A stretch of 64,000 nt of DNA from an uncultured Olsenella sp. (GCA_949287905.1 CASEHX010000028.1:22681-86680); one strand, 5' to 3'; shown: positions 1-9,362, counted from the stretch's first letter. Translations and numbers: made by a program. The notes: generated by a model from the letters alone, not told the origin.

Positions 1-303
1 GTCATCGTGCTCGTGGCGGGCCTGCTCGTGGCTCTCGCCGCCGTGCACTGGTCCGACCTCGCCGTCCGTCTGGGCACCGCGTGGACGGGCGCCTCGTTCG
101 CTGTCCCGTCGGCGCTTGCCGCCGCGACGGCCTTCCCCGAGATGAGCGAGCTCGTCGTCTCCGAGAACGCCAACGCGACCTTCTCCGCGCTCTCCAGGTT
201 CATCGAGGGCGACTTCGCCTCGGCCAACGGGACCATGATCCTCGTCTGCACGATCGTGCTCGCCGCCGTCGGTGCCTTCGTGCAGTCCCGTCAGAAGGCG
301 TAG
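1..303 (+). CDS. C-terminal part of an unidentified membrane protein
   Basis: The reading frame is open from the first base of the window and stops at 301-303, so only the last 100 residues are present and the true start lies upstream. Two hydrophobic stretches flank a more polar segment of about 50 residues (SELVVSENANATF and following), and the protein ends with a short basic tail (QSRQKA). This fits the end of a polytopic inner-membrane protein, for example a transporter. I do not recognise the family and no motif decides it. A strong hairpin follows directly, so this gene is probably the last of its transcription unit and is not part of the met operon downstream. Confidence 0.6.
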   Translation, partial: VIVLVAGLLVALAAVHWSDLAVRLGTAWTGASFAVPSALAAATAFPEMSELVVSENANATFSALSRFIEGDFASANGTMILVCTIVLAAVGAFVQSRQKA

Positions 304-324
304 CCCCTCGAGAGAGGGCACCTG

Positions 325-410
325 AGGCAGGGCCCCGCAGGCTTTTCGCGCCCCCGGTTCGCGCCCCGCGCGACGGGAAGGGCGGAAGCGCCTGCGGGGC
401 CCTGCCTTTG
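325..410 (+). terminator. Long-stem terminator after the first gene
   Basis: A perfect 18-bp inverted repeat (325-342 with 390-407) encloses a GC-rich 47-nt loop and is followed by TTTG. It lies 22 nt after the stop of the preceding gene and separates it from the methionine operon. The loop is long for a simple intrinsic terminator, but the stem strength and position support termination. Confidence 0.7.
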
Positions 411-430
411 TCACGCGCGTGTAACGCTCC

Positions 431-459
431 TTGCGTGGCCCTGCGCTCGCTGCTACCGT
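431..459 (+). promoter_or_regulatory. Putative promoter of the methionine operon leader
   Basis: TTGCGT (431-436) and TACCGT (454-459) are separated by 17 nt and resemble -35 and -10 boxes; the -10 fits the TANNNT form common in Actinobacteria. The expected transcription start is about 466-468, coinciding with the ATG of the small leader gene, so the transcript may be leaderless. This is inferred from spacing only. Confidence 0.45.
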
Positions 460-467
460 AGAAAGCT

Positions 468-584
468 ATGAAGAGCGCAGTCGCACATATCGCTATGATG
501 ATGGTCATGGAGATGCCCAAGCCCGGGCACTCTGCCGGCCCGTGCGCTCGCCGCACGGACGGGGAGACCGGGCGCCTCCACTAG
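468..584 (+). CDS. Methionine-rich leader peptide (38 aa)
   Basis: A 38-codon reading frame lies between the putative promoter and metN. Methionine occupies positions 1, 10, 11, 12, 14 and 16 (AMMMVMEMPKPGH), a very high density for a short peptide. There is no clear Shine-Dalgarno sequence, but the predicted transcription start falls on the ATG, so leaderless translation is plausible. Its position ahead of a complete metNIQ operon is what is expected of an attenuation leader: ribosome progress through the Met codons would report charged tRNA-Met and alter downstream folding. The stop codon at 582-584 sits beside the hairpins that precede metN. Leader-peptide attenuation is well known for trp, his, leu and cys operons. 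Here the function is inferred. A chance ORF cannot be ruled out. Confidence 0.55.
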   Translation: MKSAVAHIAMMMVMEMPKPGHSAGPCARRTDGETGRLH

Positions 585-632
585 GCTGCCTCCGGCGGGA
601 GGTGGCCTCCCAGTTCACGTCATCGAGCGGAG
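540..632 (+). promoter_or_regulatory. Hairpins between leader peptide and metN
   Basis: CCGTGCG (540-546) pairs with CGCACGG (552-558) inside the leader gene, and GGGAGG (597-602) pairs with CCTCCC (606-611) after it. The metN ribosome site CGGAG (628-632) can also pair with CTCCG (590-594), immediately after the leader stop codon. No U-tract follows the hairpins, so control of translation initiation fits better than classical termination. The pairings were read by eye; no folding energy was calculated. Confidence 0.4.
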
Positions 633-640
633 CCTCTCGC

Positions 641-1382
<742 letters not shown>

Positions 1383-1390
<8 letters not shown>

Positions 1391-2066
1391 TGTCGTGAAC
1401 TCCTTCCTCGCCGAGTACGGCGAGCTTCTCACCGAGGGAACGCTCTCCACCATCGTCATGGTGCTCGTGCCCACGGCCATCTCCTATGTTCTGGGTCTTG
1501 CGCTCGGCGTGGTGCTCTACCTCACCGCCCCCGGGTCGCTCCGTCCCATGCCCGCTCTCAACGCCGTGCTCGGATGGGTCGTCAACATCCTTCGGTCCTT
1601 CCCGTTCATCGTGCTCATGGTGTTCATCATCCCGTTCACGCGCGTGATCATGGGAACGGCGTCGGGGCTCTCGGGCATCATCCCGCCGCTCGTGCTCGCC
1701 ACCACGCCCTTCATCGCGCGCATGATCGAGCAGTCGCTCGCCGAGGTCCCGCGCGAGAGCGTTGAGGCGGTCGAGGCCTGCGGGGCGAGCGTCCCGCGAA
1801 TCGTCTTCTCGGTCCTTCTGCCCGAGGCGCTGCCCTCGATCGTCCGCGGCGTGGCCGTCGTGCTCATCGCCGTTCTCGGCTACACCGCCATGGCCGGTGC
1901 CATCGGCGCGGGCGGCCTCGGCGACATCGCCGTGCGCTACGGCTACTACCGTCGCGTGGACGAGGTCATGATCGTCGCCGTCATCGTGCTCGTCGTGATC
2001 GTCCAGGTCATCCAGAGCGTCTGCGACCTCGCGGCCCGCAAGGTCGACCATCGCACCCAGAGCTAG
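1383..2066 (+). CDS. metI: Methionine ABC transporter permease MetI
   Basis: Membrane subunit of the methionine importer, 227 residues with about five hydrophobic segments. The binding-protein-dependent permease signature (EA-x3-G-x9-P type) is visible around EACGASVPRIVFSVLLPEALP, which forms the coupling helix that contacts MetN. The start ATG at 1383 overlaps the end of metN by 8 nt, so the two genes are translationally coupled; GAGAGG lies just upstream inside metN. Size and order (ATPase, permease, binding protein) are typical of metNIQ. The next gene encodes the substrate-binding lipoprotein. Confidence 0.92.
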
Positions 2067-2113
2067 CCCCCAACGTCTTGCCCAACCCCCTTCGCTTCCT
2101 AAGGAGAATCGCC

Positions 2114-2944
2114 ATGACCAGCATCACCCGCCGCTCGTTCCTCTCCGCCAGCGCCCTTCTCGCCGCCTCTTCCCTCGCCGCCTGCGGGGGCAACGCTCCC
2201 GAGGAGGACTCCGCCACCCTCACCGTGGCGGCGAGCCCCAGCCCCCACGCGGAGATCCTGAGCGAGTTTGCCGCCCCGCTGCTCGCCGAGCAGGGCATCA
2301 CGCTCGAGGTCAAGGAGTACACCGACTACATCCTCCCCAACCAGGACACCACCTCCGGCGAGGTCGACTGCAACTACTTCCAGCACCTCAACTACCTCAA
2401 CAACTACAACGAGGAGAACGGCACCGACCTCGTGAGCGTGGGCAAGATCCACTTTGAGCCGATGGGCGTCTTTGCCGGCAAGTCCAGCGACCTCGCCTCC
2501 ATCGCCGACGGCGCCACCATCACCATTCCCAACGACGCCACCAACGAGGGCCGAGCGCTGCTGCTGCTCCAGGAGCAGGGCCTGATCACGCTCTCCGAGG
2601 ATGCCGGCATCACCGCCACCCCCAACGACATCGTTGACAACCCGCATAACATCAACTTCATCGAGCAGGAGGCGGCGATGCTGCCGTCCACCCTCGCCGA
2701 CGCCGACTTCTCCGTGATCAACGGCAACTATGCCATCGACGCGGGCCTCACCCTCGCCGACGCCGTCGCCCAGGAGAGCGCCGACTCCGACGTCATCCGC
2801 AACGAGTACGCCAACGTCATCGTGACCACGCCGGACAAGGAGTCCGACGAGAAGATCGCGGCGCTCGTGGACGTGCTCACCACGGACGACTTCAAGGCCT
2901 ACCTCGAGGAGACCTTCGGCGACTCCGTCCAGGCGGCCTTCTAG
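2114..2944 (+). CDS. metQ: Methionine-binding lipoprotein MetQ
   Basis: Extracytoplasmic solute-binding protein of the NlpA/MetQ family, 276 residues. The N-terminus carries twin arginines (TRRSFL), a hydrophobic stretch and a lipobox LAAC, so the mature protein is a lipoprotein anchored outside the membrane. Family hallmarks are visible in the mature part: the motif VKEYTDYILPN, the FQHLNYLNNYN segment, and VINGNYAIDAGL near the C-terminus. AAGGAG at 2101-2106 sets the start at 2114 with 7 nt spacing. It is the last gene of the metNIQ unit and is followed by a strong terminator. Confidence 0.93.
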   Translation: MTSITRRSFLSASALLAASSLAACGGNAPEEDSATLTVAASPSPHAEILSEFAAPLLAEQGITLEVKEYTDYILPNQDTTSGEVDCNYFQHLNYLNNYNEENGTDLVSVGKIHFEPMGVFAGKSSDLASIADGATITIPNDATNEGRALLLLQEQGLITLSEDAGITATPNDIVDNPHNINFIEQEAAMLPSTLADADFSVINGNYAIDAGLTLADAVAQESADSDVIRNEYANVIVTTPDKESDEKIAALVDVLTTDDFKAYLEETFGDSVQAAF

Positions 2945-2980
2945 CGCTTCTGTGTCACCTTGCTTTATCGAGCGCCTTCG

Positions 2981-3021
2981 CTCCGGCCGGGATCAGAAAG
3001 GTCCCGGCCGGAGTGCGTTTT
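2981..3021 (+). terminator. Terminator of the metNIQ operon
   Basis: A perfect 12-bp GC-rich stem (2981-2992 with 3002-3013) with a 9-nt loop is followed by a TGCGTTTTG tail. It lies about 40 nt after metQ. Confidence 0.85.
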
Positions 3022-3072
3022 GCCCATCGACGACGACGAGGCGGCGCACCAGGCAAGGCGAGTCCCACCCGA

Positions 3073-3108
3073 AGCGCCCCTCGCTCCGCGCTTTCCTCGA
3101 GGGGCGCT
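3073..3108. repeat. 11-bp inverted repeat upstream of yccF-like gene
   Basis: AGCGCCCCTCG (3073-3083) is repeated inverted at 3098-3108 with a 14-nt loop. No T-tract follows. It lies in the short gap between the met operon and the YccF gene and could be a structural element of that leader region; the function is unknown. Confidence 0.4.
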
Positions 3109-3206
3109 GGCGGACCCGTTGCGTTGAGGGCGCCTGCCCGGGCATGGAGCGCGACGCGCGTGGTGTACGATTGGTCCCAGGTCAATCATCTGGAGGGAGC
3201 GTTGGA

Positions 3207-3575
3207 ATGGGCTGCCTGAGCGTCGTCTTCAACATCATCTGGATCCTCACGGGCGGCTGGTTGACGGCGCTCGCGTTCTTTCTCGCGGGCGTGCTCTGCT
3301 ACATCACGATCATCGGCATCCCCCTCGGCAGGCAGGCGTTCAAGATGGCCCATCTCACGCTCGCGCCGTTTGGCAAGACGATCACGTATGGCGGCGGCGC
3401 CCCCTCGCTCATCGCCAACGTCATCTGGGTGGTGCTCGTTGGGCTCTGGACGGCAATCGGCTACGTCATAGAGGGCGCGCTCTTCTGCTGCACCATCGTC
3501 GGCATCCCATTTGGCCTGCAGCTCTTCAAGATGGCCAAGCTAGCCCTCTGCCCGTTTGGCGCCACGGTGAACTAG
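3207..3575 (+). CDS. YccF-domain inner membrane protein
   Basis: A 122-residue membrane protein with two repeated halves. Each half has a hydrophobic segment followed by an IGIPLGRQAFKMAHLTLAPFG or VGIPFGLQLFKMAKLALCPFG motif, which is the hallmark of the YccF (DUF307) family. The family is conserved in bacteria but its role is not established. The start ATG at 3207 is set by GGAGGGA at 3192-3198. In-frame sequence upstream is low-complexity and is not expected to be translated. The gene stands alone between the met operon terminator and a DUF1349 gene on the same strand. Confidence 0.85.
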   Translation: MGCLSVVFNIIWILTGGWLTALAFFLAGVLCYITIIGIPLGRQAFKMAHLTLAPFGKTITYGGGAPSLIANVIWVVLVGLWTAIGYVIEGALFCCTIVGIPFGLQLFKMAKLALCPFGATVN

Positions 3576-3673
3576 GGCGGAGAAGGGCCATGGCGAGAAG
3601 GGCGGCCTGACGAAGGCCTGGCGTGCGTTTGCGAGACCTGGCGTTTCCATGGACAGCGGATGCGGAGGAAGTC

Positions 3674-4288
3674 ATGGCTGAGATGAGCTTCTCGGACTTT
3701 GTGTGGACGCGCGAGCCTGCGGCGTGGGTGGCGCGCGACGGTGCGCTCGAGGTGACCACGCTCCCGCACACCGACCTCTGGCAGCGCACCTATTATCACT
3801 TCCGTAACGACAACGCGCCCGTCTTTCAGGCGCGCACAGACGAGCGGTACTTCAGCTTCACGGTGCACACGGACTTCTCGCAGAGCAACCACCGCTTTGA
3901 CCAGTGCGGCATTGTGATGTACTTGGACTCAGAGAACTGGCTCAAGGCGTCCGTGGAGTACGAGAACGAGCGCTTCCAGCACCTGGGGAGTGTGGTCACC
4001 GACGGCGGTTGGTCGGACTGGGCCACGACGGAGATCCCCGCCGACGAGCGCGTGATGTGGTATCGGCTCTCCCGCCGCGAGGACGACTTCCGCATCGAGT
4101 GCTCTCGCGACGGTGAGACCTTCTCGCAGATGCGCGTCTGCCATCTGGCTGCAGCGACGGGTTCGGTGAGCTTTGGCGTCTACGCGTGCTCTCCCGAGGA
4201 CTCATCGTTCACGGCGCGCTTTGAGTGCTTTGACTACGGCCCGTGCGCCTGGGCCGCCCACGACGGCCAGCAGCCGGACGAGGGATAG
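3674..4288 (+). CDS. DUF1349 family protein (concanavalin-like fold)
   Basis: The 204-residue product matches the DUF1349 family: a tryptophan-rich beta protein with the pattern FSFTVHTDF...QCGIVMYLDSENWLKASVEYEN and a late SVSFGVYACSPEDSSFTARFECF strand pair. Members adopt a concanavalin-A/glucanase-like jelly roll. They are usually annotated as regulation of enolase protein 1-like; their biochemical role is not settled. No signal peptide is seen, so it is probably cytosolic. GGAGG at 3664-3668 sets the start at 3674. It lies 98 nt after the YccF gene and directly before the base-composition break of the AT-rich island. Confidence 0.8.
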   Translation: MAEMSFSDFVWTREPAAWVARDGALEVTTLPHTDLWQRTYYHFRNDNAPVFQARTDERYFSFTVHTDFSQSNHRFDQCGIVMYLDSENWLKASVEYENERFQHLGSVVTDGGWSDWATTEIPADERVMWYRLSRREDDFRIECSRDGETFSQMRVCHLAAATGSVSFGVYACSPEDSSFTARFECFDYGPCAWAAHDGQQPDEG

Positions 4289-4335
4289 GGGAGAAGGGTG
4301 CTCCTTTGCTGGTATCGTTAACTTTTGTGAGAAAG

Positions 4336-4382
4336 AATTCGAGCTAGGCATATCCAAATTGGACCAGAGCCTAGCTCGAATT
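4336..4382. terminator. Bidirectional hairpin at the edge of the AT-rich island
   Basis: A perfect 14-bp inverted repeat (4336-4349 with 4369-4382) with a 19-nt loop. It lies after the DUF1349 gene and after the convergent HD-ATPase gene, so it could terminate both. Short T-runs occur on both sides (TTTC on plus, TTTCTC on minus). Confidence 0.65.
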
Positions 4383-4507
4383 TCATTCCAGCAAGTGATT
4401 CTATGGCATAGAATAATGTAATTTGCACAGAACAATGTTGAAGCAACAGTTCAAAGCAATACACACATAATTAAAATGACGCTAAGGATGGAGAGTGCGG
4501 AGCCAGC

Positions 4508-7500
4508 TTAGTTTGATGGGCTATACTCAATAATCTCTTCCTCCTTAATATGTTTGACGTGTGAAACTTCGAAAGGATCTCTGGGGAATGACTTGAGTTT
4601 ATCAATTAACTTATTCATTAAGCCTACTATTACTCTCCTAGAATGACCAATCGCTATATTACTTAGGAAAGATTGATAAAGTGCAGGAACACATTCATTC
4701 AGGTTGCAACTTTGCTGAGTGAGCCACCCCACAAAAGGATGAGACTTGTTAAGCAGAACACAACTTCCTAATACTATGCCGAGTTCAGATAGGGGAGCCA
4801 TATCTAAGAAAATCAGGTTAGGTGGAAACTCGAGGTATTGAGTCTCGGGATTTTCTTCGCTTGGGCTGAGGTTTTTGGCATGCAATTCTCCATTCCAATC
4901 TTCAAAGACTGCAGAAACCTTGTATTGGGACTGAAGATGAAATAGGGCGAGCTTGCATAATAAACTAGGATCAGAAATTCCATCAACAGGAATGATTGCG
5001 AAACCATTTGCTTCGATCTCTTCATCAAGTTGACGGAATGATTTGCCAGCGATTAAAATATCATTTACCCATGATGGGTTTTTATTAAGAATCTCCTTAC
5101 AGGTTTTACCAACAACGAATGCATTAGTGCGATATATACTCAAATCGAATGGATGACGACTGCCTTCAAGTGTTAAGCCATTATCCTTGAGCTTATTCTC
5201 AATCAATTCAAGCGCAAACCTTGTTTCTACGGGAAGGTCTTTTAGTGAATTTCTTGCAAGGTTCGCTTCTGGTCTATATGAACCGTTAAGTAGCAGGAAG
5301 GACAAGTAAGAGGGAACAGAATAACTTCCAAAAGGCCTCCTGTTCCTGCTTAAAATACCTTCGAAAGCCAGCTCATTTTCGTTAGTAGGGAAGGACGGAA
5401 TACCTAAAACGGATAATAGTGCCCGCTCCTCGACAGACGCTTTTTCTAGGCTTATCGGAGGGGCTGTCTCTAGAGAGAAAAGAGAAGATATGCTTCTCGA
5501 ATCCCCATCCTTAGAATTTAGGGAAGCATTGATAGAGCATGAGTCAGAGATTGATGTCGCAAAATATGCGCGTTTCCCGCTAATTTCAAATCGAGGCGCT
5601 CTCCTAATATCAATGCTAAAATAGCCAGATTGGTCAGCCCCGTTGCGTTTGATGGTTATATATTTCCCATTATTATCACATTCTAGATCGCAAGAGATAA
5701 TTATGCCGTTGACCTGCTTTGATTCTGTAAACCAATCAAGTGGAATGTACCGTATAACAACAGTCGGCTTATCCTTCCAGTCAAGTTCGGACAGGGAATA
5801 TCTGATCCGTTCAAAAGCCTCATCTGAGATAGGGTAGCGATACTGTTTCAGCGGTTTGTTTCTGCCATCTGGATTAAGGGCATAAACTTTATCCATGAGT
5901 TCGGATTGGATAGGATAGACGCGCTCGTCGCTTTCCCCGCTGTTATAAACTACTCTGACTCTTGGGAAGCAAACGTACTCGTCGAGCAGACTCCTAAACA
6001 CGTCAGTCTCTCCAAAGGCATACATATCGACCTTTACATAGACTGTCGTTCCTATTTCATGAGTGTTATCCTGATTCGGCGGTAAAGGCTTGTTGATGGA
6101 TTCATCCCTAATAGGCGTCAGACCATGATGTGTCGCGTCAAGCTGTGACAAGACGTAGTAGCCGTGTAGCCCGGTAACATCGAGCCGGTAGACAGGGTTT
6201 GAATCCTTACCCTGGGAATAGCGGCGCGTAACAACCTCAAGCTGATTGTTTGAACCGCCCATGAAGCAGGAAAGAATTCCTATGCCAAAACGACTGATTG
6301 GCAAAGCTGTAGGGTCTCCCCCGCATGCAACGATGTCGCTTTTATATTCGTCAGAACAATAGTAGGAGCGTCCAACCTTAAGGAAATAGGATTCAATTGC
6401 GTGTTTGTCCATTCCGATTCCGTTATCGGTTATGGAGAACCACGCATACCTATAGTCTTTAGGGTCGTACCACGTCCGCACATCAATCCGACCATCTTCT
6501 TCGCTAAATGTGGAATCGAGCTGGACACGCGTAAGGACAGCGTCTATGGCGTTTTGAAGCAACTCTCGGACAAAGACCCCAGGCTTGTCGTAGAGACTTT
6601 CTCCAGAGAGTAGCTCGAGAACTCCGTCTTGGTCCATCGTGAGACGGAAATCTCCGGTCTCATAACCCGTAGAGGAAGTCTTCCTCGTGACCATTGTCGG
6701 CAGATCGAAGCCGTTCCATTTGGTTACATGCCGGCTCAGGTATCCCCTGCAAACCTTGAGCTCCTCATCGACCCAGCCAAGATAACTGTTGATGTCGTGC
6801 TCAATTCCAGGGTTTGTGAATTCTGCCGAGTAAAGAAGTACCCCGTCCTTCAGATGGAAGGAGCCGCTCCCATTCTTGATCCATTCGGTTGTGCTGGTTT
6901 TGTCTTCCTCGCTTACGGGATTGTCGAGACCCTTGAACTCAAGGAGCCGCTTGGGTGCCCGGCTAGCGTCATAGTCAAGAATGTCGGACAGGCGGAGTAG
7001 AATCGCGCAGAAGGTAAGGTCGAGATCTGGGTCAACTACACGACTGGAACTATCTATTGTCGAGAGATCAAATCCGTGGCTTTTGCATAGTTCAAGCAGT
7101 TCGTTCTTGTGCAGAAGTTCTGATGTGAGCTCAAGACTCCAATTCTTGAGCTGCTCCGCCACTCTAGAGGGGTGATTCTCTCGAACATAGCTACGAAGCA
7201 TCTCGTCTGAAACATTACCTGTTGACTTGAACTCAAGGTAGAACTTCGGATACTTCTCAAAGAATTTCTGCCAACTTTGATCAACCTCAGAGATGGCGAG
7301 CTTTCGCAGGGACTTCTTTTGTTCGTCATTCACCGCCATGCCGATATCATGACAGCAGGCTGACATGATCAGCATAGCGAGTTCACGGATAGACGCATCC
7401 TTCTTCTTTTTACCAAGCAGTTTTATCATCCAGTTGCATACGTTCTGAATGTGCTTCTCGTTGTGGAGTGTGAAGTTGGGGAAGAACTGATTGATGGTGC

Positions 7501-7618
7501 CTGCAAGGGCCTCCCCCTCGTCACAAACTTGCTTTACCGCCTCGACGAGGCCGGTTTTGTTTTCTTTTTTTGCGCGCTTGTTAAACAGTCTCCAAAGCTC
7601 GCTATCTGCATATCCCAT
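4508..7618 (-). CDS. HD-domain plus Hsp90/HATPase protein, putative defence effector
   Basis: A 1036-residue protein joining two enzyme-like domains. The N-terminal part carries an HD phosphohydrolase pattern: LHNEKH (residues 51-56), CCHDIG with the HD pair at 90-91, and LSDILD near 209. The central part carries a GHKL/Hsp90-type ATP-binding fold: ELLQNAIDA near 350 (N box), DNGIGMD near 398 (G1) and FGIGILS near 443 (G2). The last 500 residues are not recognised. The ATG at 7618 is favoured over a GTG nine bases upstream because AAGGTGG precedes it at suitable spacing. The gene and its flanks are visibly AT-rich with A/T-ending codons, unlike every neighbour, which points to horizontal transfer. 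HD-Hsp90-like fusions have been proposed as conflict-system effectors; the role here is inferred. Confidence 0.75.
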   Translation of the reverse strand: MGYADSELWRLFNKRAKKENKTGLVEAVKQVCDEGEALAGTINQFFPNFTLHNEKHIQNVCNWMIKLLGKKKKDASIRELAMLIMSACCHDIGMAVNDEQKKSLRKLAISEVDQSWQKFFEKYPKFYLEFKSTGNVSDEMLRSYVRENHPSRVAEQLKNWSLELTSELLHKNELLELCKSHGFDLSTIDSSSRVVDPDLDLTFCAILLRLSDILDYDASRAPKRLLEFKGLDNPVSEEDKTSTTEWIKNGSGSFHLKDGVLLYSAEFTNPGIEHDINSYLGWVDEELKVCRGYLSRHVTKWNGFDLPTMVTRKTSSTGYETGDFRLTMDQDGVLELLSGESLYDKPGVFVRELLQNAIDAVLTRVQLDSTFSEEDGRIDVRTWYDPKDYRYAWFSITDNGIGMDKHAIESYFLKVGRSYYCSDEYKSDIVACGGDPTALPISRFGIGILSCFMGGSNNQLEVVTRRYSQGKDSNPVYRLDVTGLHGYYVLSQLDATHHGLTPIRDESINKPLPPNQDNTHEIGTTVYVKVDMYAFGETDVFRSLLDEYVCFPRVRVVYNSGESDERVYPIQSELMDKVYALNPDGRNKPLKQYRYPISDEAFERIRYSLSELDWKDKPTVVIRYIPLDWFTESKQVNGIIISCDLECDNNGKYITIKRNGADQSGYFSIDIRRAPRFEISGKRAYFATSISDSCSINASLNSKDGDSRSISSLFSLETAPPISLEKASVEERALLSVLGIPSFPTNENELAFEGILSRNRRPFGSYSVPSYLSFLLLNGSYRPEANLARNSLKDLPVETRFALELIENKLKDNGLTLEGSRHPFDLSIYRTNAFVVGKTCKEILNKNPSWVNDILIAGKSFRQLDEEIEANGFAIIPVDGISDPSLLCKLALFHLQSQYKVSAVFEDWNGELHAKNLSPSEENPETQYLEFPPNLIFLDMAPLSELGIVLGSCVLLNKSHPFVGWLTQQSCNLNECVPALYQSFLSNIAIGHSRRVIVGLMNKLIDKLKSFPRDPFEVSHVKHIKEEEIIEYSPSN

Positions 7619-7795
7619 TTTGACCACCTTGCGAGAGTCTTGATGTTCAACTAAAAATTAGGCGGTCAAAGGGACATCGTCAATGAGGTCTTCGGGAAAA
7701 GGTGCGAGCGGGTGAGGATGGGCAACGACCACCCTTCGCTATTGGCATGAGTTGGCTATACGGATTGACCGTACCTATCCGGTCTTTTTCGCCTT

Positions 7796-8311
7796 CTACC
7801 GGTACGTCACCGTCTCCGAAAGCGACTTGCGGCTCTCGTGGTTGGGCAGCGGGCCCGTGCCCTCGGCGGCGTAGCCGAGGTCGAGCAGCATGAGGAGCTC
7901 CTCGTTCTCGGGCAGGGCCAGGCGCTCCTTGGCAACGTCAGGGTCAAAGCGGTTGAGCCAGCAGCTGTCCACGCCCGCATCGCAGGCGGCCAGGACCATG
8001 TGCGTGGCCACGATCGCGGCGTCCTCGATGCCGGAGTCGCGTGCGTCGCCGGGGTAGAGGTAGACGTTCGTGGTGTCGAAGGCCACGGCCAGGACCGTGG
8101 GCGCGCCGTAGCGGCAGGGCGTGAGCTCGTCCACGATGGCGAGCGCCTCGGCGCTCTGGAGCACGTAGACGTGCTGCTCCTGCAGGTTCTTGGCGGTGGG
8201 GGCAAGCCTGCCCGCCTCGAGGATCTTCTCGAGCGCCTCGGGCTCCACCTGACGGGTCTCGTCGTACTTCTTGCACGAGTAGCGCTTGGCGATGACGTCC
8301 CTGAACTCCAT
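7796..8311 (-). CDS. Nitroreductase family flavoprotein
   Basis: FMN-dependent oxidoreductase of the nitroreductase family, 171 residues, short but complete. The N-terminal MEFRDVIAKRYSCKKYD followed by ILEAGRLAPTAKNLQ is the classic FMN-binding opening, and LLMLLDLGYAAEG near the C-terminus is the second conserved block. Family members reduce nitro compounds, quinones or flavins with NAD(P)H; the substrate here is not predictable. AAGGAG with 9 nt spacing sets the ATG at 8311. It is transcribed on the minus strand directly beside the AT-rich island but has the GC-rich composition of the host genome. Confidence 0.88.
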   Translation of the reverse strand: MEFRDVIAKRYSCKKYDETRQVEPEALEKILEAGRLAPTAKNLQEQHVYVLQSAEALAIVDELTPCRYGAPTVLAVAFDTTNVYLYPGDARDSGIEDAAIVATHMVLAACDAGVDSCWLNRFDPDVAKERLALPENEELLMLLDLGYAAEGTGPLPNHESRKSLSETVTYR

Positions 8312-8466
8312 GTCCCGTCACTCCTTCTTGATTGCCGACGGTCGGCTTCCCTCTTGCCATGATACGCCGTCAGAAGTCGTTGGGGCGCTATCGCCGCCCT
8401 TGTCGCCAATCCCGAGGGCGAACGCGTGGGCATACGTCTTCTGTGCCCTGTCGTTCCAGAGGGGGC

Positions 8467-9177
8467 CTAGGGCTTTGCGCCCTCCAGAAACGTCCTCACC
8501 GCCTCGGTCTCCTGAGGGTCCCCTCGTTTGAGTGCACGCGCCTGCATGAAGGCGGTGTCGAGGATTTCGGTCACGAGCTTTGGGTGAGCGCATAGCACGG
8601 AGCTGGGTATCGGGAGCGCAAGGAAGCTCTCCTCGCGCAGGGCCCAGTTGACGCCCGCCAGGTTATAGAGCACCGATTGGTCCCGCTTGGCGCCGGTCAC
8701 GAGATAGGGCGTTCCGTCGACCACCGCCTTTCCGGTGAGGGCGGCGTAGGGCAGGGCGATGACACTGCTGCCGTTGTCGCAGGCGATGCCGGCCTTGCCG
8801 AGGGTTATGGTGAGCATGGGAGAGTGCTTCTTCCCGGCAAGGAAATCACGAAGCGGCTCGACGGTGCGACGACAGCGCATGTGCGTGATGGCTCCCGGGC
8901 GCACGGCAGAGAAGACGCCGAACGCCGTCAGGGCAAGAAAGAGCACAATGGCCGGAAACACGTTGCTGAGCTTGCCCTCCGAGAGAAGGGTGTCAAGCGT
9001 CCCCATGTAGGCCGGGTACGCGATCGCCACGACTCCGCCGATCGCCCAGATTCCGCAGAAGAAGGCGCAGGCAACCCCGAGCTTTCTGATGTACGCGTCG
9101 TTCTGCGCCCGCAGCATTCCCAGCGCAAGGCCCTCGTCGATTGGGACGTCCCAGCTTATGCCGTCAATGCTCTCCAT
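8467..9177 (-). CDS. Hypothetical membrane protein with two TM segments
   Basis: A 236-residue protein that I do not assign to a family. After a polar N-terminus (MESIDGISWDVPIDEG) two hydrophobic helices follow (about residues 33-55, LGVACAFFCGIWAIGGVVAIAY, and 75-95, FPAIVLFLALTAFGVFSAV). A soluble C-terminal domain with alternating beta-like stretches follows (SPMLTITLGKAGIACDNGSSVIALPY). It resembles bacterial YcxB-like or PH-like membrane-anchored domains in outline only. GGAGAGG ahead of the ATG at 9177 favours this start over a longer form. It is transcribed alone on the minus strand. Confidence 0.65.
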   Translation of the reverse strand: MESIDGISWDVPIDEGLALGMLRAQNDAYIRKLGVACAFFCGIWAIGGVVAIAYPAYMGTLDTLLSEGKLSNVFPAIVLFLALTAFGVFSAVRPGAITHMRCRRTVEPLRDFLAGKKHSPMLTITLGKAGIACDNGSSVIALPYAALTGKAVVDGTPYLVTGAKRDQSVLYNLAGVNWALREESFLALPIPSSVLCAHPKLVTEILDTAFMQARALKRGDPQETEAVRTFLEGAKP

Positions 9178-9362
9178 CTGCCATCCTCTCCGCAGGTCTT
9201 TGGCGACTCTATCACTGCGGTGCTCGGATTTGGTAAGGGATGAATCAGCTCTTTTGTCGGGCGTCTCCGGCACGCTCCTCCCGGGGAGCTCGTCCGATCC
9301 TCGGCGTCCCAGAGGGATATGATGCAGGGTGCCCGCACATTGCCGAGAGGAACGGACCGCCC

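Noticed and set aside
325..640. SAM or other known riboswitch upstream of metN.
   Set aside because: I could not find the conserved core of S-box or SAM-II type riboswitches by eye. The Met-rich leader peptide explains the region better.
4289..7690. Prophage or integrative element around the HD-ATPase gene.
   Set aside because: No integrase, tRNA gene, direct-repeat attachment sites or other phage genes are seen; only one gene is present in the AT-rich segment.
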